Assembly (NCBI GenBank): GCA_965246805.1
Contig: CBDFFO010000009.1
Location: forward strand, 310,001 to 374,000
Source: Schlegelella_A sp965246805
GTDB taxonomy: Bacteria; Pseudomonadota; Gammaproteobacteria; Burkholderiales; Burkholderiaceae_C
Direction: 5' to 3'
Length of the DNA stretch: 64,000 bases
Of the stretch, positions 54,719 to 64,000 are shown piece by piece. Numbering within the stretch: the stretch's first letter is position 1; each line of letters opens with the position of its first letter. The notes under the pieces are model-generated. The model was not told the DNA's origin and made no database searches. It saw nothing but the letters and a program-made list of their open reading frames with translations. The translations under genes and the position numbers were made by a program.

Positions 54719-55699
54719 ATGACCCAGGTTCTGGAACGCAGCGTCCTCTTCGCAGACCTGCGCGGCAGCACCTCGATGTTCGAGACGCTGGGCAACACCG
54801 ACGCCACCACGGTCGTTACCCGCAGCGTCGCGCTTCTCGGCCGCGTGGTGAGCATGCACGGCGGGGTCGTCGTGAAGACCTTGGGCGACGGTCTGATGGC
54901 GGTTTTCCAGACGCCTGCATCCGGCGTGGCCGCAGCCGACGACATGCACGATTCGCTCGCCCGCGCGGCCGTTGTCGGCTCGGTCGACGAGATGGCCGCA
55001 TTGCTCGCCCACGCGATCACGCTGAAGCTGCAGGTCGCGCTCGCGCACGGCGAGGTGGTCGAGATGTCCGGCGACGTTTTCGGCGACGCCGTCAACGTGG
55101 CGGCGCGCTTGCTCGACCATGCGGGCGACAACGAGACGCTCGCCACCCAGAGCGTCGTCGCCGGTCTCGACGACTGGGAACGCTCGCGCTTCCGCAGCCT
55201 CGACCGTATGCAGCTTCGCGGCCGTGTCGAGCCGGTCCACGTGCATCTGCTCGAGGCGTCGCGTCGATTCGGCGACACCGAAGCGACGGCCTACGGCGAC
55301 ATGCTGCCGCCGCCGCGCTCCGAGCCCGAGGCGATCCGGCTGATCTGGCTCGAGCTGAACCGCGTGTTCGGTGGTGCGAGCTTGCCGGTGATCCTGGGCC
55401 GCAGCGCGCAGGCGACCTACATCATCGACGACGACCGCGTTTCGCGTTCGCACGCGCGCATCGACTGGCATGGGGGCACCTTCCAGCTCACCGACTTGAG
55501 TTACAACGGCACCTACGTGCGCTTCGACAACGACCCCGAAACCCTGAGCTTGCGGCGCGGCGCGTGCACGTTGCATGGCTCGGGCGCGATCGGCCTCGGC
55601 ACCCCGCCGTCGGATTCGATCAGCCCGACGGTACGTTTCGAGGTGATGCGTTTCGCGAACACGCGAAGTGATCATCCGGAGTTCGGGCCCAAGCCTTGA
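54719..55699 (+). CDS. Class III adenylate/guanylate cyclase-like protein with C-terminal FHA domain
   Basis: 326 residues from ATG 54719, with no membrane segment, so cytoplasmic. The N-terminal class III cyclase domain (about 5-185) has both metal-binding aspartates (FADLRGSTSM and KTLGDGLMAVF, the latter with the substrate lysine) and the transition-state Asn-Arg pair in DAVNVAARLLDHAG, so it is probably active. The C-terminal FHA domain (about 215-310) shows PVILGRSAQATYII, RVSRSHARIDW and LTDLSYNGTYVRF, with the Arg, Ser-x-x-His and Asn residues for phosphothreonine binding. A cyclase steered by a phosphoprotein is the natural reading. The kinase partner is not in the window. It starts 151 bp after rpoD; hemH begins 40 bp after its end. 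Confidence 0.88.
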   Translation: MTQVLERSVLFADLRGSTSMFETLGNTDATTVVTRSVALLGRVVSMHGGVVVKTLGDGLMAVFQTPASGVAAADDMHDSLARAAVVGSVDEMAALLAHAITLKLQVALAHGEVVEMSGDVFGDAVNVAARLLDHAGDNETLATQSVVAGLDDWERSRFRSLDRMQLRGRVEPVHVHLLEASRRFGDTEATAYGDMLPPPRSEPEAIRLIWLELNRVFGGASLPVILGRSAQATYIIDDDRVSRSHARIDWHGGTFQLTDLSYNGTYVRFDNDPETLSLRRGACTLHGSGAIGLGTPPSDSISPTVRFEVMRFANTRSDHPEFGPKP

Positions 55700-55739
55700 T
55701 TGCAACGAGCGCCAGCGATCGTCCGACGTCCACGTTCAC

Positions 55740-56831
55740 ATGAGCATGGCGCCGGAACCGCCGCATGCGCATGGCCAGCCGCCCGGCACGGCGATCCTGC
55801 TGTGCAACCTCGGCACTCCCGACGAAGCGAACACTGCTTCGGTTCGGCGTTATCTCGCCGAGTTTCTGAGCGACCCGCGCGTCGTCGAGATACCGACCTG
55901 GCTGTGGTGGCCGATCCTGCACGGCGTGATCCTGCGGGTGCGGCCGAAGCGGTCGGCGTCGAAATACGCGGCGATCTGGACCCCCGACGGTTCACCGCTT
56001 CGCGTGTGGACCGCGAAGCAGGCGGTGATGCTTGGTGGCTACCTCGGTCAGCGCGGCCACCGCGTCATCGTGCGCGACGCGATGCGCTACGGCAACCCTT
56101 CGATCGCATCGGTGCTCGACGAGGTGAAGGCCGCCGGCGCGACCCGCGTGCTGGTGTTGCCGCTCTACCCGCAGTACTCGGCGCCGACCACCGCCAGCGT
56201 GATCGACGCGGTCGCGCAATGGTCGTCGACCATCCGGCAAGTGCCCGAACTGCGGTTCGTCAATCAATACCACGACGATCCCGCCTACATCGAAGCCCTC
56301 GCCCGCCGCCTAACCGATCACTGGCAAACGAATGGGCGACCCGATCGCACGGTGCTGAGTTTCCACGGCGTACCCAAACGCACCCTCGACCTCGGCGATC
56401 CGTACCACTGCGAATGTCGCAAGACGGCGCGGCTGCTCGCCGAGCGGCTCAGCATGCCGCCCGATGCGCTCACGGTCACCTTCCAAAGCCGTTTCGGCCG
56501 TGCCGAGTGGCTGCAGCCCTACACCGAAGCCACGCTCGTGAAGCTGGCGCAGTCGGGCTTGAAACGGGTCGACGTGATGTGCCCGGGCTTCACGGCCGAT
56601 TGCCTGGAGACGCTCGAAGAGGTCGCCATCGAGGTCCGTGCCGCCTTCCTGCGAGCCGGGGGCGAGACATTCTTCTACGTGCCCGCCCTCAACGACTCGC
56701 ACGAGTGGATCGTCGCGTTGAGCGCGATTGCGATCCGGCACCTGCAGGGCTGGGGCACGCAGGCGCCCGCCGATCCTGCCGAGCTCGTGGCGTCCCGCGC
56801 GCGCGCGCTCGCGCTCGGCGCCCGAGACTGA
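55740..56831 (+). CDS. hemH: Ferrochelatase HemH
   Basis: Inserts Fe(II) into protoporphyrin IX, the last step of heme synthesis. ATG 55740 gives 363 residues; ATG 55746 is also possible, and a start at 55668 would overlap the cyclase gene. Typical: GTAILLCNLGTPDEANTASV, VLVLPLYPQYSAPTTASVID, LSFHGVPKRTLDLGDPYHCE with the catalytic histidine, VTFQSRFGRAEWLQPYTEAT, and MCPGFTADCLETLEE with the metal-site glutamate region. The next three genes encode an importer of ferric type, so iron supply and use are adjacent. Confidence 0.96.
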   Translation: MSMAPEPPHAHGQPPGTAILLCNLGTPDEANTASVRRYLAEFLSDPRVVEIPTWLWWPILHGVILRVRPKRSASKYAAIWTPDGSPLRVWTAKQAVMLGGYLGQRGHRVIVRDAMRYGNPSIASVLDEVKAAGATRVLVLPLYPQYSAPTTASVIDAVAQWSSTIRQVPELRFVNQYHDDPAYIEALARRLTDHWQTNGRPDRTVLSFHGVPKRTLDLGDPYHCECRKTARLLAERLSMPPDALTVTFQSRFGRAEWLQPYTEATLVKLAQSGLKRVDVMCPGFTADCLETLEEVAIEVRAAFLRAGGETFFYVPALNDSHEWIVALSAIAIRHLQGWGTQAPADPAELVASRARALALGARD

Positions 56832-56949
56832 CCGTTCCCGAGCCGAGTGCGAGGTGGCTGCGGCAACCGGGTTTGACAGCTTGCGACGAAGCCTGGTCCC
56901 GGCGATATTCGCCGCTCCTTTCCGCCCATTCAGCGACCACGGTCAACCC

Positions 56950-58047
56950 ATGAAAAACGCCCCAAAAACATGGCTCGCACTCTCGACGCTGCTGGTCTCG
57001 TCGATGGCATTCGCACAAGTCCCGCCCGGCTACCCGGCGACTTACGCCGACCTCATCGCGGCTGCCAAGAAGGAGGGCAAGGTCGTCATCTACAGCACCA
57101 CCGACACGGCGTCGGCCGGCTCTCTGGTCAAAGACTTCTCGGCGCTCTACCCCGACATCTCGGTCGAATACAACGACATGAATTCGACCGAGGTCTACAA
57201 CCGCTTCATCAGCGAACGTGGCGCTGGCGGCGCCTCGGCCGATGTGCTGTGGAGCTCGGCGATGGACCTGCAGATCAAGCTCGTCAACGACGGCAACGCC
57301 GTGACTTACGCGTCACCCGAAGTGCCGAACCTGCCGACATGGGCGGTCTGGAAGAACGAGGCCTTCGGCACCACGTACGAGCCGATCGCGATCGTCTACA
57401 ACAAGCGCTTGCTGACCGGCGACGAAATTCCGCAGAGCCATGCCGATCTGCTCCGCGTCTTCAAGGACAAGACCGAGAAGCTCAAAGGCAAGGTCACCAC
57501 CTACGACGTCGAGAAGTCGGGCGTCGGCTTCATGCTCATCAGCCAGGACAGCAAGTACAACCCGGCGTTCTGGGACATGGTGCGCGCACTCGGCGTCGCG
57601 AGCCCGCGCTTCCAGTCGAGCGCCGGCACGATGATGGAACGCATCAGCTCCGGCGAAAACATCCTCGGCTTCAACGTCTTCGGTTCGTACGCGTTGTTGC
57701 GCGCGAAGAAAGACCCGTCGATCGGCATCGTCTACCCGAAGGACTACACGCTCGTGATGTCGCGCGTGATGTTCGCGGCCAAGGGCGGCAAGAACCCGAA
57801 CGCCGCCAAGCTTTGGCTCGACTATGTGCTCTCGAAGCGCGGGCAGACCGTCGTCGCCAACCAGGCCGAGCTCGGATCGATCCGTGCCGACGTGACCGGA
57901 GACCAAACGCTGGCCGGCCTCACCAAGACGCTGGGCACGACGCTGAAGCCCATTCCTGTCGGCCCCGAGTTGCTGGTGTATCTCGACCAGACCAAGCGCC
58001 TCGACTTCCTGAAGCAGTGGCAAGCCGCGATCAAGGGCACGAAGTAG
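56950..58047 (+). CDS. ABC transporter substrate-binding protein, ferric iron type (AfuA/FutA-like)
   Basis: Periplasmic binding protein, 365 residues from ATG 56950. The signal peptide is MKNAPKTWLALSTLLVSSMA with FAQ at the cleavage site. The mature start VPPGYPATYADLIAAAKKEG and the segments VVIYSTTDTASAGSLVKDFS, YNDMNSTEVYNRFISER and VSAD-like ASADVLWSSAMDL place it in the family-1 extracellular proteins with FbpA/FutA. Several tyrosines that could coordinate iron are present, but ligands cannot be assigned by eye. Phosphonate, polyamine or thiamine-type substrates remain possible. No Fur box was recognised upstream. It is followed at once by permease and ATPase genes. Confidence 0.85.
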   Translation: MKNAPKTWLALSTLLVSSMAFAQVPPGYPATYADLIAAAKKEGKVVIYSTTDTASAGSLVKDFSALYPDISVEYNDMNSTEVYNRFISERGAGGASADVLWSSAMDLQIKLVNDGNAVTYASPEVPNLPTWAVWKNEAFGTTYEPIAIVYNKRLLTGDEIPQSHADLLRVFKDKTEKLKGKVTTYDVEKSGVGFMLISQDSKYNPAFWDMVRALGVASPRFQSSAGTMMERISSGENILGFNVFGSYALLRAKKDPSIGIVYPKDYTLVMSRVMFAAKGGKNPNAAKLWLDYVLSKRGQTVVANQAELGSIRADVTGDQTLAGLTKTLGTTLKPIPVGPELLVYLDQTKRLDFLKQWQAAIKGTK

Positions 58048-59715
58048 ATGCGGGCGGCGCTGCCGCGCTTCGGCGTCATCGGCGTCACCGCGCTCGCGGT
58101 GTTCCTGCCGCTGGGGCTCATCTTCTATCAGAGCGTGCTCGACGCACCGTTCTTCATGGCGCACAAGCTGAGCCTTGGCGCATTCGCATTCATCTTCGAC
58201 GACGGCGACTTCTGGGATGCGTTCAAGAACTCGCTGATCATCGCGACCGGCATGGCGGTGATCGCGGTCCCGCTCGGCGGCATCCTCGCGTTCCTGATGG
58301 TGCGCACCGATCTGCCGGGCCGGCGTTGGCTCGAACCGATGCTGCTGATCCCGATCTTCATCTCGCCGATGGTGCTGGCCTTCGGCTACGTGGTCTCGGC
58401 CGGGCCCGTCGGGTTCTATTCGGTATGGGCGAAGAACCTGATCGGAGGCGTGCCCTGGAACGTGTATTCGATGCCGGCGATCGCGATCATCGCGGGACTC
58501 ACGCATGTGCCGCACGTCTACCTTTATTCGTCGACGGCGTTGAAGAGCCTCGGCTCCGATGTGGAAGAAGCCGCGCGCATGGCCGGCGCTTCGCCGTTCC
58601 AGGTCGCCAAGGACGTCAGCTTGCCGATGGTGACGCCGTCGCTGCTGTTCGCTGGCGTGCTGGTGTTCTTTCTCGGCTTCGAGATCTTCGGTCTGCCGCT
58701 GGTGCTGGGTGACCCCGAAGGCCACCTGGTGCTGGCGACCTATCTCTACAAGCTCACCAACAAGCTCGGCACGCCCTCCTATCACCTGATGGCGGCCGTC
58801 GCCGTCTGCATCGTCGCGATGACGTTGCCGCTCGTCATGTTGCAACGCCATCTGCTGAAGAACGCCGGCAAGTACATCACCGTGAAGGGCAAGGCCGGCC
58901 GGCAGCGACCGTTGCCGCTCGGCCCGTGGCGCTGGGTCGCGGCGGCGCTGCTGTTCCTGTGGCTTTTCCTGACCATCGTGGTGCCGATGTCCGGCATCGT
59001 TCTGCGCGCGTTCGTCACCAACTGGGGCGAAGGCGTCCGCCTCGCCGAGGTCGCGACGCTCGACAACTTTCGCACCGTGTTCGAACAGCCGACGCTGGTG
59101 CGCGGCATCTTCAACACGATCCTGATCGGCGTGGTCGGCGGAGCGCTCGCGGTCGCGTGCTACACCGCGATCGCACTCGCCACGCATCGAAAGAACGATG
59201 GGTGGTCGCGATTCGTCGATTACCTGGTGCTCGTGCCGCGTGCCATTCCGGGCCTGCTCGCCGGCCTCGCGTTCCTGTGGGTCTTCCTGTTCTTCCCGCC
59301 GCTCGCGCCGCTGCGTGCGACCATCTTCAGCGTCTGGCTCGCGTACACGGTGGTGTGGCTTGCATACGGCATGCGGCTCGTGTCGAGTTCGTTGCTGCAG
59401 GTGGGCCCCGAACTGGAAGAGGCGGCACGCAGCGCCGGCGCCACCCGGGGCCAGGTCAGTCGACACGTGACGCTGCCGCTGGTGCGCTACGGACTGCTTG
59501 CCAGCTGGCTGCTCGTCTTCATGATCTTCGAGCGCGAGTACTCGACGGGCGTGTATCTGCTCGGCCCCGGCACCGAAGTGATCGGCTCGCTGCTCGTCTC
59601 GCTGTGGGGCACCGGCGCGGCCGACACCGTGGCCGCGCTGTCGCTCATCAATGTCGTGCTGGTCGGCATCGGCCTCAGCATCGCGCTGCGCTTCGGCGTG
59701 AAACTCCATGACTAA
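58048..59715 (+). CDS. ABC transporter permease, two-domain FbpB type
   Basis: Integral membrane protein of 555 residues with about twelve helices in two homologous halves, as in FbpB/AfuB ferric permeases. Each half has an EAA coupling motif: SDVEEAARMAGASPFQVAKD near residue 170 and LEEAARSAGATRGQVSRHVT near residue 460. The ATG follows the binding-protein stop with no gap, and the stop overlaps the ATPase start by eight bases. The three genes form a tight operon and surely a single importer. Confidence 0.92.
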   Translation: MRAALPRFGVIGVTALAVFLPLGLIFYQSVLDAPFFMAHKLSLGAFAFIFDDGDFWDAFKNSLIIATGMAVIAVPLGGILAFLMVRTDLPGRRWLEPMLLIPIFISPMVLAFGYVVSAGPVGFYSVWAKNLIGGVPWNVYSMPAIAIIAGLTHVPHVYLYSSTALKSLGSDVEEAARMAGASPFQVAKDVSLPMVTPSLLFAGVLVFFLGFEIFGLPLVLGDPEGHLVLATYLYKLTNKLGTPSYHLMAAVAVCIVAMTLPLVMLQRHLLKNAGKYITVKGKAGRQRPLPLGPWRWVAAALLFLWLFLTIVVPMSGIVLRAFVTNWGEGVRLAEVATLDNFRTVFEQPTLVRGIFNTILIGVVGGALAVACYTAIALATHRKNDGWSRFVDYLVLVPRAIPGLLAGLAFLWVFLFFPPLAPLRATIFSVWLAYTVVWLAYGMRLVSSSLLQVGPELEEAARSAGATRGQVSRHVTLPLVRYGLLASWLLVFMIFEREYSTGVYLLGPGTEVIGSLLVSLWGTGAADTVAALSLINVVLVGIGLSIALRFGVKLHD

Positions 59716-60769
59716 GCTCGTCGTCAACGACCTCCATCTTTCATACGGCGACAACGCGATCCTGAAGGGCGTGTCGATGGCGCTGGAGCAGGGCCAGGTG
59801 GTCTCGTTGCTCGGCCCTTCGGGCAGCGGCAAAACGACGCTGCTGCGTGCCGTTGCGGGCCTCGAAGCGCCGCATCGGGGCACGATCGCGATCGAGGGCA
59901 AGTCGGTGTTCGACGGGTCTGCGACGGTCGAGGTGCCGGCCGAGAAGCGAAACCTGGGTCTGGTGTTCCAGTCTTACGCGCTGTGGCCGCACCGGACGGT
60001 CCACGACAACGTCGCTTATGGCCTGAAGCTGCGCAAGGTCGACGGTGCCGAATCGCGCACTCGCGTCGACACGGCGCTGAAGAACCTCGGCCTGGGCGCG
60101 CTCGGCGATCGCCTGCCGCACCAACTTTCGGGCGGCCAGCAGCAGCGCGTCGCAATCGCGCGGGCACTGGTCTACAACCCGCCGGTCATCCTGATGGACG
60201 AGCCGCTATCGAACCTCGACGCCAAGCTGCGCGAAGAGGCGCGCGCCTGGTTGCGCGAGCTCATCTTGAAGATGCAGCTTTCTGCGCTCGTCGTCACGCA
60301 TGATCAGAACGAAGCGATGGCGATGTCGGATCGCATCCTGCTGCTCAACAACGGCGTGATCGAACAGCAGGGCACACCCGAAGAGATGTACAGCCGGCCG
60401 AAGACGCTTTTCGTTGCCGATTTCATGGGCAGCAACAACCGCATCGAAGGACGCGTGACCGAACGGCGCGGCGCGTCGACCCGGCTCGCAGGCGATGGGT
60501 GGGCGCTGTGGGGCGATGCGCGCGGCGCGGCGTCGCACGAAACGACCTCGACCGCGACCGGCATGGCCAGACTCGAAACGGTTCGCCTCGCCGATGGCCC
60601 GGCCGAGCATCGCGTGCAACTGCCCCTCGTGACCTCGATGTTCCTCGGCGATCGTTGGGAACATCTTTTCCATCGCAACGACCTGCGCCTGCGCGCCTAC
60701 GGTCCGAATGCGTTGCAGCCCGGCGAGCATTGGCTCGAGATCGCGCCGTCCGATCTCTGGATCTTTTGA
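59708..60769 (+). CDS. ABC transporter ATP-binding protein, FbpC/PotA type
   Basis: 353 residues: Walker A GPSGSGKTTLLRAVAGLEAP, the Q-loop region LVFQSYALWPHRTVHDNVAY, signature LSGGQQQRVAIARAL, Walker B VILMDEPLSNLD, and the switch His in VVTHDQNEAMAMSDR. A C-terminal TOBE/regulatory domain runs from about residue 240 (FMGSNNRIEGRVTERRG). In FbpC relatives this part senses or regulates iron transport. It completes the importer with the two genes upstream. A 112-bp gap without visible signals separates it from hslR. Confidence 0.94.
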   Translation: MTKLVVNDLHLSYGDNAILKGVSMALEQGQVVSLLGPSGSGKTTLLRAVAGLEAPHRGTIAIEGKSVFDGSATVEVPAEKRNLGLVFQSYALWPHRTVHDNVAYGLKLRKVDGAESRTRVDTALKNLGLGALGDRLPHQLSGGQQQRVAIARALVYNPPVILMDEPLSNLDAKLREEARAWLRELILKMQLSALVVTHDQNEAMAMSDRILLLNNGVIEQQGTPEEMYSRPKTLFVADFMGSNNRIEGRVTERRGASTRLAGDGWALWGDARGAASHETTSTATGMARLETVRLADGPAEHRVQLPLVTSMFLGDRWEHLFHRNDLRLRAYGPNALQPGEHWLEIAPSDLWIF

Positions 60770-60881
60770 CGGGCGCAGCGGGCCGATCGGCGCGCGCCGT
60801 CGCCCGGCAGAGGCATCGACCGCGGGTGCGACGCTTGCCAGCCAAGTCAACCGGGCGCACGCGCTCAAGAATCCTTGATCG

Positions 60882-61316
60882 ATGAAGCATCCGAAGACCG
60901 AGACAGATCCCTGCGAAAACCGCAACCGCCTCGACAAGTGGCTGTGGGCCGCGCGCTTCTTCAAGACCCGCGCGCTCGCGGCCGATGCGATTTCGAGCGG
61001 ACATGTCGACGTCAACGGCGTGGCCGCGAAAGCGTCTCGTGAATTGCACGAAGGTGACACGGTCGCGTTTAGGCAGGGCACGGAGCGCCGCGAAGTTCGC
61101 ATTCGCGCGCTCAGCCGCCAGCGTGGCTCGGCCGAGGTGGCGCAGCAGCTGTACGAAGAAACCGCCGAGAGCGTGGCGCGTCGCGCTGCAGCCGTCGAGC
61201 GCCGCCTGCGCCAGCCCGAGCCCGCCGCCAGCATCGAGCAGGGCCGCCCGACCAAGCGCGACCGCCGCACGCTGGTCGACTGGACGCGCTGGCAGGCGTC
61301 GATCGATTCGAACTGA
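60882..61316 (+). CDS. hslR: Heat shock protein 15, S4-domain RNA-binding protein HslR
   Basis: Small RNA-binding protein that rescues stalled 50S subunits carrying nascent peptidyl-tRNA. It has 144 residues. The S4 domain occupies about residues 15-75 (NRLDKWLWAARFFKTRALAA, AISSGHVDVNGVAAKASREL). The C-terminal part is basic and ends in RPTKRDRRTLVDWTRWQASI, as in E. coli Hsp15. Placement just before grpE-dnaK groups three heat-shock genes, but I find no sigma32-type promoter directly upstream of it. Confidence 0.92.
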   Translation: MKHPKTETDPCENRNRLDKWLWAARFFKTRALAADAISSGHVDVNGVAAKASRELHEGDTVAFRQGTERREVRIRALSRQRGSAEVAQQLYEETAESVARRAAAVERRLRQPEPAASIEQGRPTKRDRRTLVDWTRWQASIDSN

Positions 61317-61474
61317 AAAGACTGCCGCGTCGGCGCAGGCCGCGCGGAGCGCCGGTCAAACCGGGGGGTGACGACCAAGCTTGGTGCGTGACCGCCGCTC
61401 GAATGCGCTCTGCCACGTCTGCGCATGACGGGGCGACGCGCTCTAAATTTCTCGACGGTTCGCTTCAAAGCCCT

Positions 61475-61502
61475 CTTGAAATAAAGGGGCATCACCTCAG
61501 GT
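61475..61502 (+). promoter_or_regulatory. Putative sigma32 heat-shock promoter of grpE
   Basis: CTTGAAA (61475-61481), a perfect -35 for sigma32, is followed after 13 bp by CCTCAGGT (61495-61502), matching CCCCATnT at five of seven fixed positions. The predicted start is near 61508, upstream of the ATG at 61525, which argues against the earlier in-frame GTG at 61501 as start. Confidence 0.6.
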
Positions 61503-61524
61503 GGGTGTCTGCAAAGCCAGCCCT

Positions 61525-62067
61525 ATGCCCATGAGTCCGAACGAACAGCCCCCTTTCGAACCCGCTGCCACCGATGGCGAGGCCACGGCGACCCCTTCTG
61601 CTTCCTTTGATCAGGGCCAGGGTCAACTGGCAGAACTGCAAGCCAAGCACACCGAAGTGTCGGACGCCTATCTTCGGGCCAAGGCCGAGGCCGAGAACGT
61701 CAGGCGCCGCGCCGACGAAGTGATCTCGAAAGCCCGCAAGTTCGCCATCGAGGGCTTCGCCGAGAGCTTGCTGCCGGTCAAGGACAGCCTCGAGGCCGCG
61801 ATCGCGATTCCCGGCGCGAGCTCGGAGCAAGTGCTTGAAGGCGTCCACGCGACGCTTCGTCAATTGTCGGCAGCGCTGGAGCGCAACCGCGTGATCGAGA
61901 TTTCGCCCCCGGCCGGCACCCGCTTCGATCCGCATCAACACCAGGCCATCAGCGTGGTGCCCGCCGCGCAAGAACCGAACACGGTGGTCGCGGTGCTGCA
62001 GAAGGGCTACTTGATCGCCGACCGCGTGTTGCGCCCTGCCCTCGTGACGGTGAGCGCGCCGGGCTGA
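61525..62067 (+). CDS. grpE: Nucleotide exchange factor GrpE
   Basis: Exchange factor that releases ADP from DnaK. ATG 61525 gives 180 residues; ATG 61531 is equally possible, and GTG 61501 falls inside the heat-shock promoter. An acidic N-terminus precedes a long coiled coil (QLAELQAKHTEVSDAYLRAK, AEAENVRRRADEVISKARKF) and the beta-wing with the GrpE signature in GTRFDPHQHQAISVVPAAQE and TVVAVLQKGYLIADRVLRPA. dnaK follows after 104 bp. Confidence 0.96.
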   Translation: MPMSPNEQPPFEPAATDGEATATPSASFDQGQGQLAELQAKHTEVSDAYLRAKAEAENVRRRADEVISKARKFAIEGFAESLLPVKDSLEAAIAIPGASSEQVLEGVHATLRQLSAALERNRVIEISPPAGTRFDPHQHQAISVVPAAQEPNTVVAVLQKGYLIADRVLRPALVTVSAPG

Positions 62068-62109
62068 TTCCCGCACGCTGCAAGCGCGCACCCGCCATGC
62101 AGCGACCGA

Positions 62110-62137
62110 CTTGAAAACCGCGCGGCGAGCCGCACCT
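62110..62137 (+). promoter_or_regulatory. Putative second sigma32 promoter before dnaK
   Basis: CTTGAAA (62110-62116) is followed after 13 bp by CCGCACCT (62130-62137), matching CCCCATnT at five of seven fixed positions. The hexamers and spacing match those before grpE. It lies in the 104-bp grpE-dnaK gap, so dnaK may have its own heat-shock start. Confidence 0.5.
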
Positions 62138-62171
62138 CGAATCCAACAATTCTTTTTCCGGAGCACAACAA

Positions 62172-64000
<1,829 letters not shown>

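Noticed and set aside
52243..55278. 1011-residue minus-strand open frame opposite rpoD and the cyclase gene
   Set aside because: The longest unsupported frame in the window. It consists of low-complexity Arg/His/Leu/Asp runs and spans an intergenic gap; RpoD on the plus strand is unambiguous.
56873..56878. Perfect TTGACA as promoter of the ferric-type importer
   Set aside because: No -10 hexamer lies 15-20 bp downstream (the nearest candidate GATATT is 25 bp away) and no Fur-box pattern is present.
57313..59901. 862-residue minus-strand open frame opposite the ferric-type importer
   Set aside because: His/Gln/Arg-rich antisense frame across three overlapping real genes.

Overview
The window is high-GC (by eye roughly two thirds G+C), densely coding chromosomal DNA. 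It looks like core genome of a betaproteobacterium of the order Burkholderiales, probably the Leptothrix/Rubrivivax/Methylibium neighbourhood. This placement rests on gene content and order (rimP-nusA-infB-rbfA-truB; pepA-holC; lptFG-cbiX-cysB; dnaG-rpoD; hslR-grpE-dnaK), on a short H-NS-type protein beside dnaG, and on a CCCCCTTGGGGGG-type palindromic repeat that I recall as common in these genomes. No rRNA, phage, insertion sequence, integrase or CRISPR array was seen.

Layout. 1-3105 (+): end of an MSHA-type pilus operon (secretin MshL, ATPase MshM, TPR protein MshN). 3186-11699 (-): translation operon rimP-nusA-infB-rbfA-truB followed by typA, preceded by a promoter, a folded leader and an intrinsic terminator at 11764-11910. 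11978-17029: fabI, a basic amino acid decarboxylase, an NfeD/SPFH membrane pair and tRNA-Ser(GGA). 17115-21300: a metal-resistance block with a MerR regulator, a MerR-type promoter, a Cu(I) P-type ATPase and a membrane protein with two E-x-x-E repeats. 21337-25722 (-): a small secreted protein, an amino acid-type ABC binding protein, and pepA-holC-hypothetical. 25751-30569 (+): lptF-lptG-cbiX, a CysB-type regulator and a methionine-type aminotransferase. 30641-32563 (-): a FimV-like protein. 32792-35195 (+): a phosphotransferase plus acyl-CoA dehydrogenase pair resembling the two halves of ACAD11. 35255-42704: a hypothetical, a YfcG-type GST, a SRAP protein, tRNA-Pro/tRNA-Arg, a DUF697-like protein and hrpA. 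42871-47888 (+): a branched-chain amino acid ABC operon with a LivM-LivG fusion. 47925-54567 (+): argA, yggX, an H-NS-like gene, dnaG and rpoD. 54719-60769 (+): a cyclase-FHA protein, hemH and a three-gene ABC importer of ferric type. 60882-64000 (+): hslR, grpE and dnaK (cut by the window end).

Most genes are housekeeping. The features most worth a second look are regulatory or architectural: the leader/terminator with competing hairpins before rimP; a palindromic repeat translated in frame inside the HrpA helicase; the MerR promoter with its 20-bp spacer and the FTR1-like protein beside CopA; the divided ACAD11-like pair; a long hairpin-rich leader before rpoD; a symmetric palindrome with back-to-back -10 elements between the decarboxylase and nfeD; and matching heat-shock promoter candidates before grpE and dnaK. 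I did not find a clearly new multi-gene system. Coordinates and motifs were read by eye; no database search was run.
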